DNA of 64,000 bases from Methylocucumis oryzae (GTDB taxonomy: Bacteria; Pseudomonadota; Gammaproteobacteria; Methylococcales; Methylomonadaceae), in contig NZ_LAJX01000015.1 of assembly GCF_000963695.1 (NCBI RefSeq), positions 1-64,000 of the forward strand. Reading direction: 5' to 3'. Of this stretch, positions 20,153 to 32,030 are shown one piece after another. Position 1 is the stretch's first letter; the number at the start of each line of letters is the position of its first letter. A program made the position numbers and the translations under genes. The notes below the pieces were generated by a model. The model was not told where the DNA came from. It saw only the letters and a program-made list of their open reading frames with translations, and did no database searches.

Positions 20153-21329
20153 ATGACAGCCCGTATTGATTATGTAAACACTCCTGAGCAATTAACGCAG
20201 TTATGCCAACAGATTAGAAAAGTATCCTGGTTGGCGTTAGATACTGAATTTTTGCGTGAGAAAACTTATTATCCAAAGTTTTGCTTATTACAACTGGCGA
20301 CACCAGAGTGGGTTGCCTGTGTTGACCCCATCGCCTTGCCGCAATTAAAGCCTTTATTCGATGAGCTTTATAATCCGGCGATAACCAAAGTCTTTCACTC
20401 TTGTCGTCAGGATTTAGAGATTTTTTATCAAATCACTGGCGGTTTACCAACGCCTGTGTTCGATACGCAAGTTGCCGCTCCTTTGTTGGGATTTCAAGAC
20501 AACCCAGGTTATGCGATGCTGGTGTCAAGTTTATTGAATGTTAACTTAACGAAAGCACACACACGCGCTGATTGGAGTAAACGCCCGCTTACCCAAGCAC
20601 AAATTGAGTATGCGGCCGATGATGTGATTTATCTGTGTCAGATTTATCAAATCGTTTTACAAAAATTGGAGGAATTAGGCCGGGCGGATTGGTTAAAACA
20701 CGATTTTGCTGAATTATCGAATCCAGCCCATTACCAAATTCAGCCTGAACACGCTTGGTTAAGAATTAAGGGTAAAAACAAGTTAACCGGTAAGCAATTA
20801 TCCATTATTCAAAGCTTAGCTGAATGGCGCGAGGCAACGGCACAGCACGAAGATAAGCCGAAAAAATTGGTTGATTCGCGATGAGTTATTATTCGATCTG
20901 GCAAAATTACAACCTGAATCATTAACTGAGTTAATGGCGGTTCGCGGCATGAGTGAGCGTACCGTGGCGCGTTATGGTAAGGAATTATGCCGGTTAATTA
21001 TCGATGCTAAAAACCGAGGTCCTAAGCCCTTATACGAAAAAGGCAGGCCGGCGAAAAAAACGCAGCAACAAGAAGCGATTTTAGATATGTTGACCGCACT
21101 GGTGAGGATTAGAGCGGAGCAAAACGCGTTGAATCCCAGTATATTAGCTTCGCGTAAAGACTTGGAAATGTTGTTACTTGGAGAAGAAGAGGATTGCCCT
21201 TTGTTACATGGTTGGCGTTATACCATGGCCGGCCAAGAATTAGTCGGCTTAATTCAAGGACAGTTATTATTTGGTATCGATGACGGCCGCTTAACCGTGA
21301 TAGAAAAACAAACTAGCTTCCAACCATAG
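20153..21329 (+). CDS. rnd: Ribonuclease D (one frameshift)
   Basis: RNase D trims the 3' ends of tRNA precursors. The DEDD-exonuclease motifs are visible: LALDTEFLREKTY near residue 25, FHSCRQDLEIF near 82 and the YAADDVIYL motif near 160. The frame stops after KPKK. Removing one T at 20867-20868 continues into WLIRDELLFDLAK and the first HRDC domain, giving 391 residues, close to the usual size. It lies 56 bp after the RNA-binding protein gene and 45 bp before fnr. Confidence 0.92.
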
Positions 21330-21374
21330 GCACATCAACGCGTTGTTTTAGATACCCTCTTACGGACAAACTCG

Positions 21375-22115
21375 ATGCAATTTAATAAATTAGGAACATC
21401 TTGCCCTGACTGTCGCTTAGCGGATTTATGCTTGCCTTATGGTTTACCGGCTAATGAAGTTGTTCAGTTAGCTAATATCGTGCGCAAAAAAAGGCCGTTA
21501 AAAGCCGATGAACATTTATATTTGCAAGGCGAAGAATGCCAAAGTCTGTATGCCATTAAATCAGGCTCATTTCGAAGTTATATCACTAATCCTGATGGCT
21601 CTGAACAAATTATTGGCTTTAACTTCCCAGGTGAGTTAATGGGGATTGACTCGTTGTATTATGGTCGCTTTACTAGCTCAGCAGTGGCTTTAGAGACCGG
21701 TTCCGTGTGCGAGCTACCTTTGCCGCGTTTAAATGCGTTATGTGCTGAGTTTCCAGGCCTACAATCGCAGGTGCTCAGGGTATTGGGCAAAGAAATAGCG
21801 GCCGATAGAGATAAAATCGTGTTATTAGGCCATCGTTCGGCGCAAGAGAAAATTTCGATATTTTTGCTAATGCTGTCTAAACGCTATGGCGCATTAGGCT
21901 TTTCCGAGCGGGAATTCAATCTACCGATGCGTAGACAAGATATTGCCAATTTTTTGGGGCTGACGATAGAAACGGTGAGCCGCCAACTTGCTGAATTAAA
22001 CAAACAAGGTATTGTCAGGATTAAACATCGTAATGTTGAGATTAAAGACCCGCTCCAGCTTAAAGCGCTGGTTGAGCCTTGTCACTCGCATTGTTCTTCA
22101 GCCAGTTTAGGGTGA
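21375..22115 (+). CDS. fnr: FNR/Anr oxygen-sensing transcription regulator
   Basis: This CRP-family activator carries an oxygen-labile [4Fe-4S] cluster and switches genes under oxygen limitation. N-terminal cysteines C10, C13 and C19 have the FNR spacing CX2CX5C, and a further cysteine lies in GSVCELP (about residue 116). The cyclic-nucleotide-binding fold has lost cAMP-binding residues as in FNR. The recognition helix TIETVSRQL carries the Glu, Ser and Arg that contact TTGAT half-sites. The 246-residue length fits. A hairpin follows the stop. Confidence 0.94.
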   Translation: MQFNKLGTSCPDCRLADLCLPYGLPANEVVQLANIVRKKRPLKADEHLYLQGEECQSLYAIKSGSFRSYITNPDGSEQIIGFNFPGELMGIDSLYYGRFTSSAVALETGSVCELPLPRLNALCAEFPGLQSQVLRVLGKEIAADRDKIVLLGHRSAQEKISIFLLMLSKRYGALGFSEREFNLPMRRQDIANFLGLTIETVSRQLAELNKQGIVRIKHRNVEIKDPLQLKALVEPCHSHCSSASLG

Positions 22116-22135
22116 AGGCTGCCAGATGGCAGCCT
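22116..22135 (+). terminator. Hairpin after fnr
   Basis: AGGCTGCC pairs with GGCAGCCT around AGAT, directly after the fnr stop; the following T tract is weak. It lies between convergent fnr and yebC-like genes and could serve both. Confidence 0.55.
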
Positions 22136-22143
22136 AGGCTTTC

Positions 22144-22860
22144 TTAATACTCAGCGTCATGATAAACGTTTTGCACATCATCTAACTCGTTTAACATGTC
22201 TAAAAACTTTTCAAACATCTCTATATCTTCACCGCTAATCGTTGTCGCGTCGCGCGGAATAAATTGAATCTCATCGACTTCAAAGTCAATGTCGCCAAAA
22301 GCGTCAGCTAAGGCTTGTTTGGCTTTGAAGTATTCGGTGTTAGGCGTAAAGACGGTAATTTTCCCATCTTCGTTTTCAATATCCGAAACATCGACATCGC
22401 CTTGCAACAACGCATCCAATACGCTTTCTTCGTCAGCATGTTTAAATGCCAAGATAGCGGAGTGGTCAAACATGTGGCTAACCGTGCCTTGAGTGCCAAT
22501 TTTGCATTTGGTTTTAGTAAAACATAAGCGAACATCGCCGAATGTGCGATTAGGGTTGTCGGTTAAACAATCCACAATGACTTTGCACCCACCGGGACCA
22601 AACCCTTCATAGCGAGCTTGTGCAAAATCCTCGCCTGCACCGCCTTTGGCTTTTTCTAGTGCTTTATCGATGACATGACTAGGTACTTGGGCTTTTTTAG
22701 CGCGCTCGATAAGTCCACGCAACGTTAAGTTACCCGACGGGTCATGTCCGCCTGATTTCGCGGCAACATAGATTTCGCGGCCATATTTACTGTAGACTTT
22801 TACCTTTGCATCGGCTGTTTTAGCCATTGACTCTTTACGGTTTTGGTAAGCTCTACCCAT
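22144..22860 (-). CDS. YebC/PmpR family regulator (YeeN-type)
   Basis: This 238-residue cytoplasmic protein belongs to the YebC/TACO1 family. Members act as transcription regulators or help ribosomes through difficult sequences such as polyproline stretches. The N-terminal MGRAYQNRK resembles the YeeN branch, and the family segments ANLTLRG-like [31 protein letters not shown] and FTPNTEYF are present. It is convergent with fnr. No ruvC gene is adjacent, which also fits the YeeN-type paralogue rather than the ruvC-linked YebC. Confidence 0.9.
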   Translation of the reverse strand: MGRAYQNRKESMAKTADAKVKVYSKYGREIYVAAKSGGHDPSGNLTLRGLIERAKKAQVPSHVIDKALEKAKGGAGEDFAQARYEGFGPGGCKVIVDCLTDNPNRTFGDVRLCFTKTKCKIGTQGTVSHMFDHSAILAFKHADEESVLDALLQGDVDVSDIENEDGKITVFTPNTEYFKAKQALADAFGDIDFEVDEIQFIPRDATTISGEDIEMFEKFLDMLNELDDVQNVYHDAEY

Positions 22861-23073
22861 TGAGTGGTTACTCCATTGACAAAATAAAGCGAGAATTTTA
22901 CCGTAAACATAAGCAAATTTTTACTTATGATTAGCGCTTTGCTCGTAGTAAGCGTCTCATTTTGCACAACTGATTGATTTAGTAGCCTAATGTTTCATAA
23001 TGGCGTGATCAATGAATGACGTATCAATCAGCTTGAGCGACGATTATTTTTTCCAAAGTGGTGGAGGTAGACA

Positions 23074-24124
23074 ATGATGAAGAAATGTTTAGGTATCGGG
23101 TTGTTTATCACCGTTTTATGGGTTGATGTATGTGCTGACAGTCTTCCCGCCAAGCCTGTATTAGTTGCGCCAGTCGCTACGATTACGGCAGCAAAACCGG
23201 TATTTCAATGGCAAGCCTTGGCTGGCGCGCTGGCGTATAAACTGGTGTTAAACGATGCAGAGACGCGTTGGATAAACCAAGTTGTGACTTCAGAACAAGC
23301 GCAATGTGCGGCGGGGGAGGCGTTGTGCAAGTTTATAGCGCCGGTTGCTTTACCCGTTAATAGCTATCTTTGGTCGCTTAAAGCTAAAAATGCCCAGGGT
23401 TATGGGCTGGCGGCCAGTAAACGATTTCGACGCGGGGCGCCGGATACGCCTGTTCCGGTGGCGCCTATAGGCGATATAACCTCGGCAATGCCGCAGTTTC
23501 AATGGCAAGCCGTATCGGGAGCTGAGTCATATCAGCTTATTGTGAATAACGCTGACGCTAAGGTGGTAGATAAGCTTTATTCAGCATCACAAGCAGGTTG
23601 TAAACAATCGGGTAAACCATGCAGTGTTAATCCAGGTATTGCGTTGACTAAAATCGCTCATACTTGGCAAGTCAGAGCAAAAAATAAGTTAGGCGCTAGC
23701 CCTTGGAGCTCAGCGAAAAAATTTAATAACTTACAGAGTTGCTTGGCTACGCTAGTGCAAGATAATACGACGGGCGGTTGTCATGTGCGCCTACAAGAAC
23801 CTGCCGCTTGCGAAGAAATTGACTTAAGTAATGGTAAAGAATATTTACTAGGTTGGACGACGGATGGCACTTATTGTGAAACGCCGTGGACGTTTTTATT
23901 TGGCAGGCAATCCGGCTAACCTAGCAACAGGGGATAATATTTATTCGCAACAATTTTCAACCGATGTCTCGGCTGGCATTACCCATTACGGTGGCTTAGT
24001 GCGTATTTCAGCTAAAACCTTAACCAATTTAGGTTTAACCAGCGATAACGGTATCTATCATTGGGTAGTTGTTAGCTGGTATGGTTCGCATCCAGCTAGT
24101 CAGGCGTTTAGAGTTAAACAATAG
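23074..24124 (+). CDS. Unrecognised secreted protein with two fibronectin-III-like repeats (one frameshift)
   Basis: A signal peptide (cleaved near VCA) is followed by two similar units of roughly 100 residues. Each begins P..PVLVAP/PVPVAP with a conserved FQWQAL/FQWQAV and ends in NAQGYGL/NKLGASP, the look of fibronectin-III-like beta sandwiches. Each unit has a cysteine pair. The C-terminal third is distinct. The frame breaks at the T run 23893-23897; removing one T restores WTFYLAGNPANLATGDNIYSQ and a 349-residue product. GGAGG lies before the start. It is probably extracytoplasmic and may bind polysaccharide or protein; I cannot say which. Confidence 0.72.
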
Positions 24125-24135
24125 GCCTCATAGCT

Positions 24136-24250
24136 ACCTTAAGTAGGGACAGGACATTCAGAGCGCAGGACGCCGTAAATACATCCCTGTAGGCTTGGCG
24201 GCAGCATCCCTGCTGCCAACACCTGCTCTCTAAAACGTCCTGTCCCGTGT
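24136..24250 (+). repeat. Dispersed inverted-repeat element, copy 2 (short form)
   Basis: It begins CTTAAGTAGGGACAGG and ends in CGTCCTGTCCCGTG, so the ends are inverted copies. The core (GGACGCCGTAAATACATCCC and following bases) matches copies at 1-138 and 45092-45257. It lacks the internal segment GGCAACTGCTCCTGCGTTGC found in both other copies. It sits 12 bp after the secreted-protein stop and probably contributes a hairpin to the transcript end. Confidence 0.75.
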
Positions 24251-24280
24251 GGGATTGTCCCGCAAGGCGCATAGCCGGTT

Positions 24281-26755
24281 TTATTGCAGCAACTTAGGTA
24301 TACCCATTTGATAACCTTGCACATAATCGACTTTTATGTCGCATAAAATGTCTAGGATTTGTTGATTTTCGACAAACTCGGCGATGGTCTTTTTGCCCAT
24401 GACATGGCCTATGTCGTTAATTGATTTGACAATGGCTAAGCCCACTGAATTATGCTCAATGTCGCGCACAAAATAACCGTCAATTTTTAAAAAATCGACT
24501 TCGAGATTTTTTAAATAGCCAAACGATGATAAGCCACTGCCAAAATCATCTAACGAAAATTTACAACCGTGTGCTTTTAAGCTGGCAATAAAATGTGTCG
24601 CCATGCTTAAAATTAGCAATAGTTGCCGTTTCAGTAATTTCAAAGCAGACTTTAGACGCAGGTAGCTTAGAGTGTTGTAGTTTTTGTTCGATAAACGCGC
24701 ATAAACCGGGGTCATTAAGACTTAAGCCTGATAAATTAATCGAACAAATGGATAAACTCTTTAAGCGCTCAGGGTGGTTATTAAAATAGTCGAAGACTTT
24801 ACTAATCACCCAGCGGTCAATTTTAGGCGATAATTGGAAGCGTTCTGCCGCAGGCATGAAGGCACCCGGTAAAATAATTTCGTCGTTATTTCTCTTTCTG
24901 ACCAAAATTTCGTAATGTTCACCGCCGTTACCGGACAAAGGAATAATGGATTGGGCATAAAGACAAAACGAATCTTCTTCTAATGCTTGATTAATGCGTG
25001 CAATCCAATTCATTTCGCCGTGATGTTGGATTAGAGCTTGGTCGTCATCATTGTAGATATGGGTGCGATTACGCCCAGCATCTTTCGCTAAATAACACGC
25101 CATGTCGGCTTGTTTTAAATAGGTTTCAGGCCCCAAGCTAGCGTGCTTGATAATGACTAGGCCAATACTGACGCCTACACGAAAGCTTTTGTCTTCCCAC
25201 TGAAATTGGAACTGTTCGACTAGTTGGTGAATTTTCTTAGTGACGCATTCGGCTTGTTCTAGCGAGCAGTGCTCCATAATAATAGCGAACTCATCCCCCC
25301 CTATTCGCGCTAAGGTGTCTTTCTCGCGTAAAATTTTGGTTAATTGCGCGCTAATTTGCCGTAGTAATTCATCGCCTGCCATGTGTGAGCAGGTGTCATT
25401 GACGACTTTGAATTGGTCTAAATCCAGATAACATAGCGCATGTTCATAGCCTTTCTTTTGCGCTGACCAGACGGCGCGTTCTAACCGTCTATCAAATTCA
25501 TTGCGGTTAATTAATTGAGTTAAAGGGTCATGACTGGCTTGATAAGACAGCTTTTCAGTCAGCATAAAACGCTTCAGTGACATCCTCTTGAATCGCGACG
25601 TAATTGGTTATCATGCCGTGGCAATCAATCATTGGGGCAATGGATTGCTTGCACCAATAAAACTCACCGCTTTTCTTTTTGTTTTTTAAAATGCCATTCC
25701 ATATCCTGCCGCTGGTAATCGTGGTCCACAGTTCTTCATAGACGTGCTTTGAGGTTTGGCCTGAGCTAAAAAATTTTAGGATTTAAGCCTATGACTTCTT
25801 CTAAAGAATAACCGGTTGTTTCGGTAATTTTCTGACTGACATATTCAATAACCCCTTCTTGATTGGTAATGACGATTAAGATGGGGCTGTTTTCCATCGC
25901 CAAATTTAATTTTTGGATACTTTTTTCGGCGAGTTTTCGCTCATTAATATCGCGTATAGAGCCATAAATGCCATAGTCTGTTGTTATTTCGCGTAGGTCA
26001 AAGAAGGGGGTAAATGCTAGCTCAACGGTAATGGCTTTGATTTCAACGTAAATAGTTTCACCGCATTGACGGTTTAACCGTAACTCGCAGGTTTTAGTCT
26101 GTTGCAAATCTAAGCGATTGATATGGAAAAAATCAGCGGCTTTGACTAAATCCGCATCGTGAACTAATAAGGAATAATGTTGCTGTTCTAGTTCTGTCGG
26201 TTCATAACCTAACAATGTGCGAGCGGTATGATTAACGAGCGAAAAATGCCCATTCGCATCCAGTAAAAAAATGACATCTGGAGATTGCTCAACAAAGAAA
26301 CGATGCAATTGCTCTGAGCGTTTAAGCTGCTCCTGCATCTGTGCTTTTTCGTAATTGAGCTGAATAAGGCGTTTACATCGGTTAATGGCATTGAGTAATT
26401 CCTCAACGTCATAAGGTTTTTTTATAAAATCATGGACAAAATCAAAACACAGCGTGCGCTTGGCTTCAGCGAACTCAGCTCTGCCGCTGACAATAATAAC
26501 GTGTGTCGCCAGCTTGTTTTGGGCGATAAATTGCAAAATGCTATGACCACTTAAACCGGGCATATTTAAGTCTAACAGCATTAATTGGATAGGTTGGCTG
26601 CTTAACAGCGCTAGCGCTTCGCTAGCGGTCGCTGCAGTGAAAACCCTATGCTCAGAATGCTCTAATATCAAGCATAAACTGTCTCTGATTTTTTGTTCGT
26701 CATCAACAATTAATAGCGAGGTGCATGTGTTCGGCAGCAAGGGTTTTATACACAT
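24281..26755 (-). CDS. Response regulator REC-PAS-PAS-GGDEF-EAL (three frameshifts)
   Basis: The restored 823-residue protein starts with a receiver domain (IVDDEQ near 16, phosphorylated Asp in LLDLNMPG, Lys in FIKKPYD). Next come two PAS domains (about 150-275 and 280-405), a GGDEF domain with intact ARIGGDEF, and an EAL domain with YEILVRKR, SLDDFGSG, FLKIDGYF and QGYQMGIP. It should make and/or hydrolyse cyclic di-GMP under phosphorelay control. Extra bases in A runs 25768-25773, 25566-25569 and 24609-24612 explain the breaks, each joining a domain seamlessly. It begins 42 bp after the histidine-kinase gene, its likely partner. The EAL signature is degenerate in part (AEFVEN), so which activity dominates is uncertain. 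Confidence 0.87.
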
Positions 26756-26797
26756 AATTGGACGTTGGTAAGGGTTTATTGGTAACGGATAAGTTCT

Positions 26798-28910
26798 TTA
26801 TGGCAATAAAATCTGTATCGTGGTCCCCGTATCCTTGGATGAAGTTAAAATCATATTCCCATTCATCTCGTCAATTAGCGATTTGCTAATCACCAAGCCT
26901 AGGCCTTTATGTTGCTCGCCTTTACTGGATTTAACCGGTTTATAAAGTTGCTCTTTAATTGTATCGGGCAATCCAGGTCCGTTATCGGCAATGATAATTT
27001 GGCTATAGCTTTTTTTACCTAAAAAGACGGCGCTTTTCGTTGAAAGACTAATCACGCCACCGTTAGGCATGGCTTCGGCAGCATTTTTTATTAAATTAAT
27101 AAGGACTTGCTTAAGCTTATTACGACTACCGGTGAATTTAGGTTCGGTTTTGTCAAGTTGTAATGTCAATTCAACGGTTTGGGTTTGTAGAACACCCATG
27201 CTAAATAAATGCGTTATATCTTTTATCAGTGCATTAATATCAATCGCATAGCTATTTTCGCTCAGTGGTTGTCCGGGTAAGTCCGGCAAGCTTAACAGTA
27301 ACTGGCCGACTCGATTGATTTCATCTTGAATCAGTTTGATTTCGTTATCAGCGTGATTACCTAGTTTTAATCCGAGCAAATAAAGGTAATTATTGATAAT
27401 ACTGAGTGGGTTATTGATTTCATGCACCATTTTTTGTGCATGTAGCCGATAACTGGCTTGGAGCTGTTCTATCTGCTGTTGGGCGGTGTATTCAGCTTGC
27501 TGCGTTTGTTGCAAAGCCTGACCGACTTCACTGGCAAAAAGCTTGATAAATGCCGATTGGTTTTTTACGTGCACGTTTTGATGCTCGTGAATACCGGCGA
27601 CAATCACGCCGACGGGCATCTCAGCAATGTTAAGCGGAATGGCTAACAGTTGTTCGCAGCCTAATAGACGGCGTAATTGACGGTCTACAATAGGTTCTAA
27701 TTCATTATTAGCGTTTACGCTAGAAAACATGAGTTCATCTTGGGCTAACGCTTTAGCAAGCAAGCTTATGCCTGGGTTGAGCGAAATAGTTATAGACGAC
27801 CAAATGGCGCTGTGCTCCTGCTCATTCGTCAGTCCTTGTAGGCAATGGTTGGCGTCTTGGTAGATAAAAACCGCTGAGCTTTGTAAGCCAAATAATAAGT
27901 TAATATCGCGTTGTATATGGCTAACTAGACGGCTTAAGTTCGTCGCGTTTTGTAATTGCTGATGGCTAATAGCGGTTAAGGCAATTTCTTTGACTTGTTC
28001 ACCTAAGAACTTTTGTAACGCATTGCGTTGCGTCGCGCTGGTGTGGTTGACCAGACCTTTTTCCGAAACGCTAATATTAATCCCATAGCTTTCGGCCGTT
28101 TGTTGAACTAGTTTTCTATTGTCAGCAATAATTTCTTCTAATAAAAAACGACTGATACCAAAGAGCTGCTGGGCTTGCTCAAAAGCCGCTTGATTAATCT
28201 CATTAGCTGAACAGCTTAATTGTGCGGCAAGATTAACGATTTGTACGATTTTAGCCGTGTCTCTAATCGCGTCTGCGCTTTGACGTTGGTATAACACGGC
28301 ATCGGCAATCAATGATTGCAATTGCCAGTTTTCTATTAAAAAACGCGCCAATTTCGTAATGATTCGCGCCGAATAATTTTTTTTCACCATTTTCTATAGT
28401 AAGTTCATTTTGCGTATCTAATAACTCGGCGTATTCCTTGGGAAAGCAATCTAACAAAACTAATTGGCCGATTCGATGCAATAAGCCGGTAAGATACGCT
28501 TCATCAGCCGCGTCATAAGCAATCAAGCTGGCAATTTTTTTTGCTAGCAGCGCACAGTTTAGTGAGCGATACCATATTAATTCTAAAAAATTTTGTTGCG
28601 CGTGGCTGAGTTGGCTAAAAAATTGCTGGACTGCTTTGGTAATGGCGATGGTTTTAAGAGTTGATAAACCGAGTAATATTAAAATTCTATTTAAATCATT
28701 GACTTCTGTTGTTCTTCTATAAAATGGTGAGTTCGCAGTCGCGATAATTTTTGCGCTTAATCCGGTGTCTTGACTAATTATTTTAGTTAGCTCATCAATA
28801 TTTACGCTAGGTTCTCGAGTCGCTTGTATCAAATCGAGTAGCACCCGAGGTACGGCTGGCAAGTTATTAGCATCTATTTTTGCTAATATTTTTTTTACGG
28901 CAGTTTCCAT
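26798..28910 (-). CDS. HDOD-GAF-histidine kinase fusion (one frameshift)
   Basis: The 703-residue product starts with an HDOD domain (about 1-210; LPAVPRVL, DTGLSAKIIATANS, LLHRIGQL). It continues through a GAF-like region (about 270-420) into a kinase with the H-box MVHEINNPLSIINN near 505 and ATPase boxes NLIKNAAEAMPNGG, IADNGPGLP and GLGLVISK. The HDOD domain ends in a different frame. One extra base in the A run 28338-28343 explains this, and correction gives GAFLIENWQLQSL. The start at 28910 (METAVKKIL) is chosen over an upstream in-frame extension. It is probably a cytoplasmic sensor kinase for the adjacent receiver protein. Confidence 0.85.
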
Positions 28911-29226
28911 TTGACACAAGATTAGGCTAAGCAGTCGATAGATTACAGCAAATAGTAACCCAATCAAATAAATTTGTTATTAAAATTTCTAGGCGTATCA
29001 ACTACTTGTAAGCTAAGGGGGGATTTGTGATAGTTTGCGAAACTAAATTGTGAAAAGTGAAGAAATAGAATAGTGAGCAGTGCTAAATAACATCTTTGGA
29101 ATGATATAAACCATTCACTATATGCTTCAAACGGTATTTTTAGGTGCGCACAGCGCACCCTACCTAAAAAATTTAACCGTTTAAAGTATGGATGTACATA
29201 ATAAAACGGGAAGTCAATATGAGCGG
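28911..29226. other. Intergenic region with inverted repeat
   Basis: This 316-bp AT-rich gap contains a hairpin at 29136-29172: TTTTTAGGT...ACCTAAAAA enclosing GGTGCGC ACA GCGCACC. The hairpin lies 55 bp downstream of the adenylate cyclase gene and may end its transcript. It resembles widespread intergenic palindromes containing GTGCGC. A 64-codon frame here has no recognisable content. Confidence 0.55.
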
Positions 29227-31480
29227 TTAATTATTGGTGAATGTTTTAGCCTTACAAAGCGCTAAATAATATTCGGTTGGCCCGTCTTTAAAGTTCTCAT
29301 AATACAGTTGGGTTAAAGCTTTAAGCGCGAGTTGATAGTTTTCATTTTCAAAATTCAAGATGGCGATTTGAAAGCGATTGATAAAATCTAGGGTTTCAGC
29401 GGATAGTTGTTCTGTTAGCCCAATTAATTCATAAACCGGGGCTGTTGAGGCGTGACCGCGTAATTGAAATTCGCCTAAATACCTAAACGTAAATGCAGAA
29501 GCCTCAGTGATAATCTCTTTACTCACTAAGATATGGGTTTTTAATGTTTTATTTAAGTGCTCTAGGCGGCTAGATGCGTTAACCGTATCGCCAAAAACTT
29601 TTTAAGTCTTGATTAAAGGATAGCCAGAACGGGCCATAATTAATGCCTATCCGAATCGGGAAGCTGACACCGTAATTTTGATTAAAATCGGCTACGGCAC
29701 GCGTTAGCGCTAATGCGGCACATAATGCTTGGTGGCGAATATCGTTCGATAAATTTTTATCGGTCATTTGACTAGGACGTTGCCTATGAAGTGTATTCGT
29801 TTTGGGCGGCTGTTTATCTAACCAAATCGCTAACATGCCATCACCAGCCCAATCTTTTACTGTGCCTTGATGCTCACGAATACAACGTTCTACCATGGGT
29901 TGATAAGCCTGCATAAATTGCGCTAACCATTGTTCGCCTTTGCTCGCACCTAATTGGGTAAAGCCTTCACCATCAGTGGCAAAGCTAATGCCTGTATAGC
30001 GTTTACCATCTTCATGTTGTGCTGATTGGCCGTTATTGAAATCGTTTAATAATGGCGCTGGGATTTTGTGCTGGTAGATTTGCGACAGTTGATGACGTTT
30101 GTTGGCGTATTGTTGTGCGCTATGAATGAATGCTATGACGGTAAGTTGAGCCAATATTAATAAATAAGGCAGCCAGATATTGAAATAGTTAATCAAGCTC
30201 AGCGTTAAACCAAAATAACCAAGCCCAAATAAAGCTAAGTAGCTCAATAATTTATTAGGTCTGCAGACCATAGATAGGAATAGTAAGCTTATGGTTAGTA
30301 CACTATAGCTTATACCAATTGCTATTTTGTCTGGGCGGTTTAACAGCTTCTGAGCTTTTAAATTCGCGATTGTGGTGGCGAGTAGCTCAGTGCTGCTAAT
30401 CAAGCTAAAGCCGTTATCAATCGTCCCTCCTTTAACTTCCTGCCCTAAATCAACACTAGGACCAAAAACAACAATTTTATCGCGTAAATAATTCGGCTGG
30501 GTTGTTAATACCTGGCTTAAGTCGTGATAAGCAACGGTATTAATCGTATGCTCAGGCCCATAAAAATTAAGTGTAATTTGGTCAGTTTGGGTATAACAGG
30601 CGAATAAAGCACTAAGCAATGCTTTAGTGGCGTCGGTCTTCGCGGACTGAGCAAGCGAGCGTGCAAGGTCATCAAATAGCGTTGGTTTATCTACCGCTGC
30701 CTTGAGTAATTGATCTGTAAAGTTTTCTAAGGTGCTGCGCTGATTGACCGAGTCGGTTTGAGCGTTGACGAAACGGGCTAGCTCTGGAAAGTGGGGGGCT
30801 AAGACGGCTTGTAACTCGGTGCGGTACGATTGTAAGACAAGTAAATGTAACGCTAGGATAGGCAGCGACGCGCGCGTTTTGCGGTCGGAACGCCTTAGCG
30901 TCAGCTTCTAGCGCTGGGACAAACGTGTTTTGTTTTGCGCCTTGATACTCTTGAAAAATAAACGGTGCCGATGCTGCTACATGGTCAAGTTCAGCAATAG
31001 GGGGGTTAAGCTGTTCGTTTCAACCCCATCCCCCATGAGTCTATATTCTAAAATACTTTGCAATAAGACTCGACCTGACTTTTGTATTGCTTGGGCTAAT
31101 ACTTCATCATCGGAACCGCGTACTTCTTTATATAAAAAATTAGCGACAATGAGGCGGGCGCCACTAGCGTTTAAGGTATTAATGAGTTCGGCTTGCAAAC
31201 GGCGATTAAAGCAACGCATTTCAATTTTACCTTGAGTCAGTTGCATGCATTCATGCAGTAGTGGACTCTCAATAAACGAATCGCGATTTAATTCAACCAC
31301 GACGACATCGTTAGGTGGGGCGGCGCCGAACACTTGATTTCGTATTAGCAACAGTGCTGCTAAACCCGTGCGGTATTCTATGGCTTCATCGAAGTCGTAA
31401 AAGGCTAACCCTGAAAAGATTAACGCGACCAGCACATGCAAGGACAAAATCAATGTTGACGGTTTAGCAAGCACTCGCAT
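29227..31480 (-). CDS. CHASE2-domain adenylate/guanylate cyclase (three frameshifts)
   Basis: The restored protein is about 750 residues. An N-terminal helix is followed by an extracytoplasmic CHASE2 sensor (about 35-400), with VVVVELNRDSF and KIVVFGPS. Three membrane helices (about 420-490) and a class III nucleotide cyclase domain come next. The cyclase part shows DGEGFTQL, the metal/catalytic DWAGDGMLAIW, IRIGINYGP and GDTVNASSRLE. Breaks are at the A run 29593-29597, near 30886-30889, and the G run 31000-31005 (one missing). CHASE2 cyclases often neighbour FecR-domain proteins, as here. It probably makes cAMP in response to an envelope signal. The first metal motif is unusual (ATDGEGFT). 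Confidence 0.82.
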
Positions 31481-32030
31481 AGCAATCGACGTTGTCAGTA
31501 AAACAAGTGGCGTACTATAAATAAATTCAGTGTATTATTCCAGAATTGCCGTGCTCTACTGACAGTAGCGATTGAGCTTTCAGAAGATTTTTCTCGTTCC
31601 CACGCTTGGCGTTACTGCCATTAAGTTAAGGAATATAATGAAATAATCAATAACTTGCATATTGTGTTTTGTGAAATAGTCTTCCGTAGGTTGGGTTAGC
31701 GATAGCGTAACCCGACAACATCGGAGCGTTAAATGTTGGGTTATGCTATCGCTAACCCAACCTGTGCAATTCTAATTATTTGATTTTTAACATTTATCTC
31801 TTAACTTAATGGCAGTGACGCAAGAGCGTGGGGACGAGAAACAAGATTCGTCTGGACGCGTTTGTTAGTGGTGTTAACAAGCAAGTAAACTCGCTTGTTA
31901 ATGTATTGAGATGTGCGATGGATTAAACCGCTAGCAAATAACGTATCGGACACCGTTTATCCATATCACGATACAGCCATTGGTCACGCAAGTTAGAAGA
32001 CCTACGGTTTCAATGTTATCGATGGTGTAT
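31481..32030. other. Long intergenic region
   Basis: This 550-bp gap lies between the cyclase start (leftward) and the end of a 105-residue gene. Nearly half is the inverted-repeat element at 31591-31841. I find no other feature beyond short AT-rich sequence; the cyclase promoter should be near 31500. Confidence 0.6.
31591..31841. mobile_element. MITE-like element with nested inverted repeats
   Basis: The outer ends are about 40-bp imperfect inverted repeats: TTCTCGTTCCCACGCTTGGC...CATTAAGTTAA on the left and TTAACTTAATGGCAG...GGGACGAGAA on the right. Inside lies a second pair: GGTTGGGTTAGCGATAGCGT (31690-) against its near complement ending at 31765. AAGATT flanks both ends (31584-31589 region and 31844-31849), a possible target duplication. 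No open frame is present, so it must be mobilised in trans if at all. Confidence 0.7.

Noticed and set aside
21330-21374. ATCAACGCGTTGTT palindrome before fnr as an FNR autoregulation box
   Set aside because: The half-sites are ATCAA then TTGTT, the reverse of the TTGAT-N4-ATCAA order, so it is not an FNR site.
28964-29158. 64-codon open frame on the minus strand
   Set aside because: It covers an intergenic palindrome, lacks a ribosome site, and has no recognisable domain; it is most likely chance.
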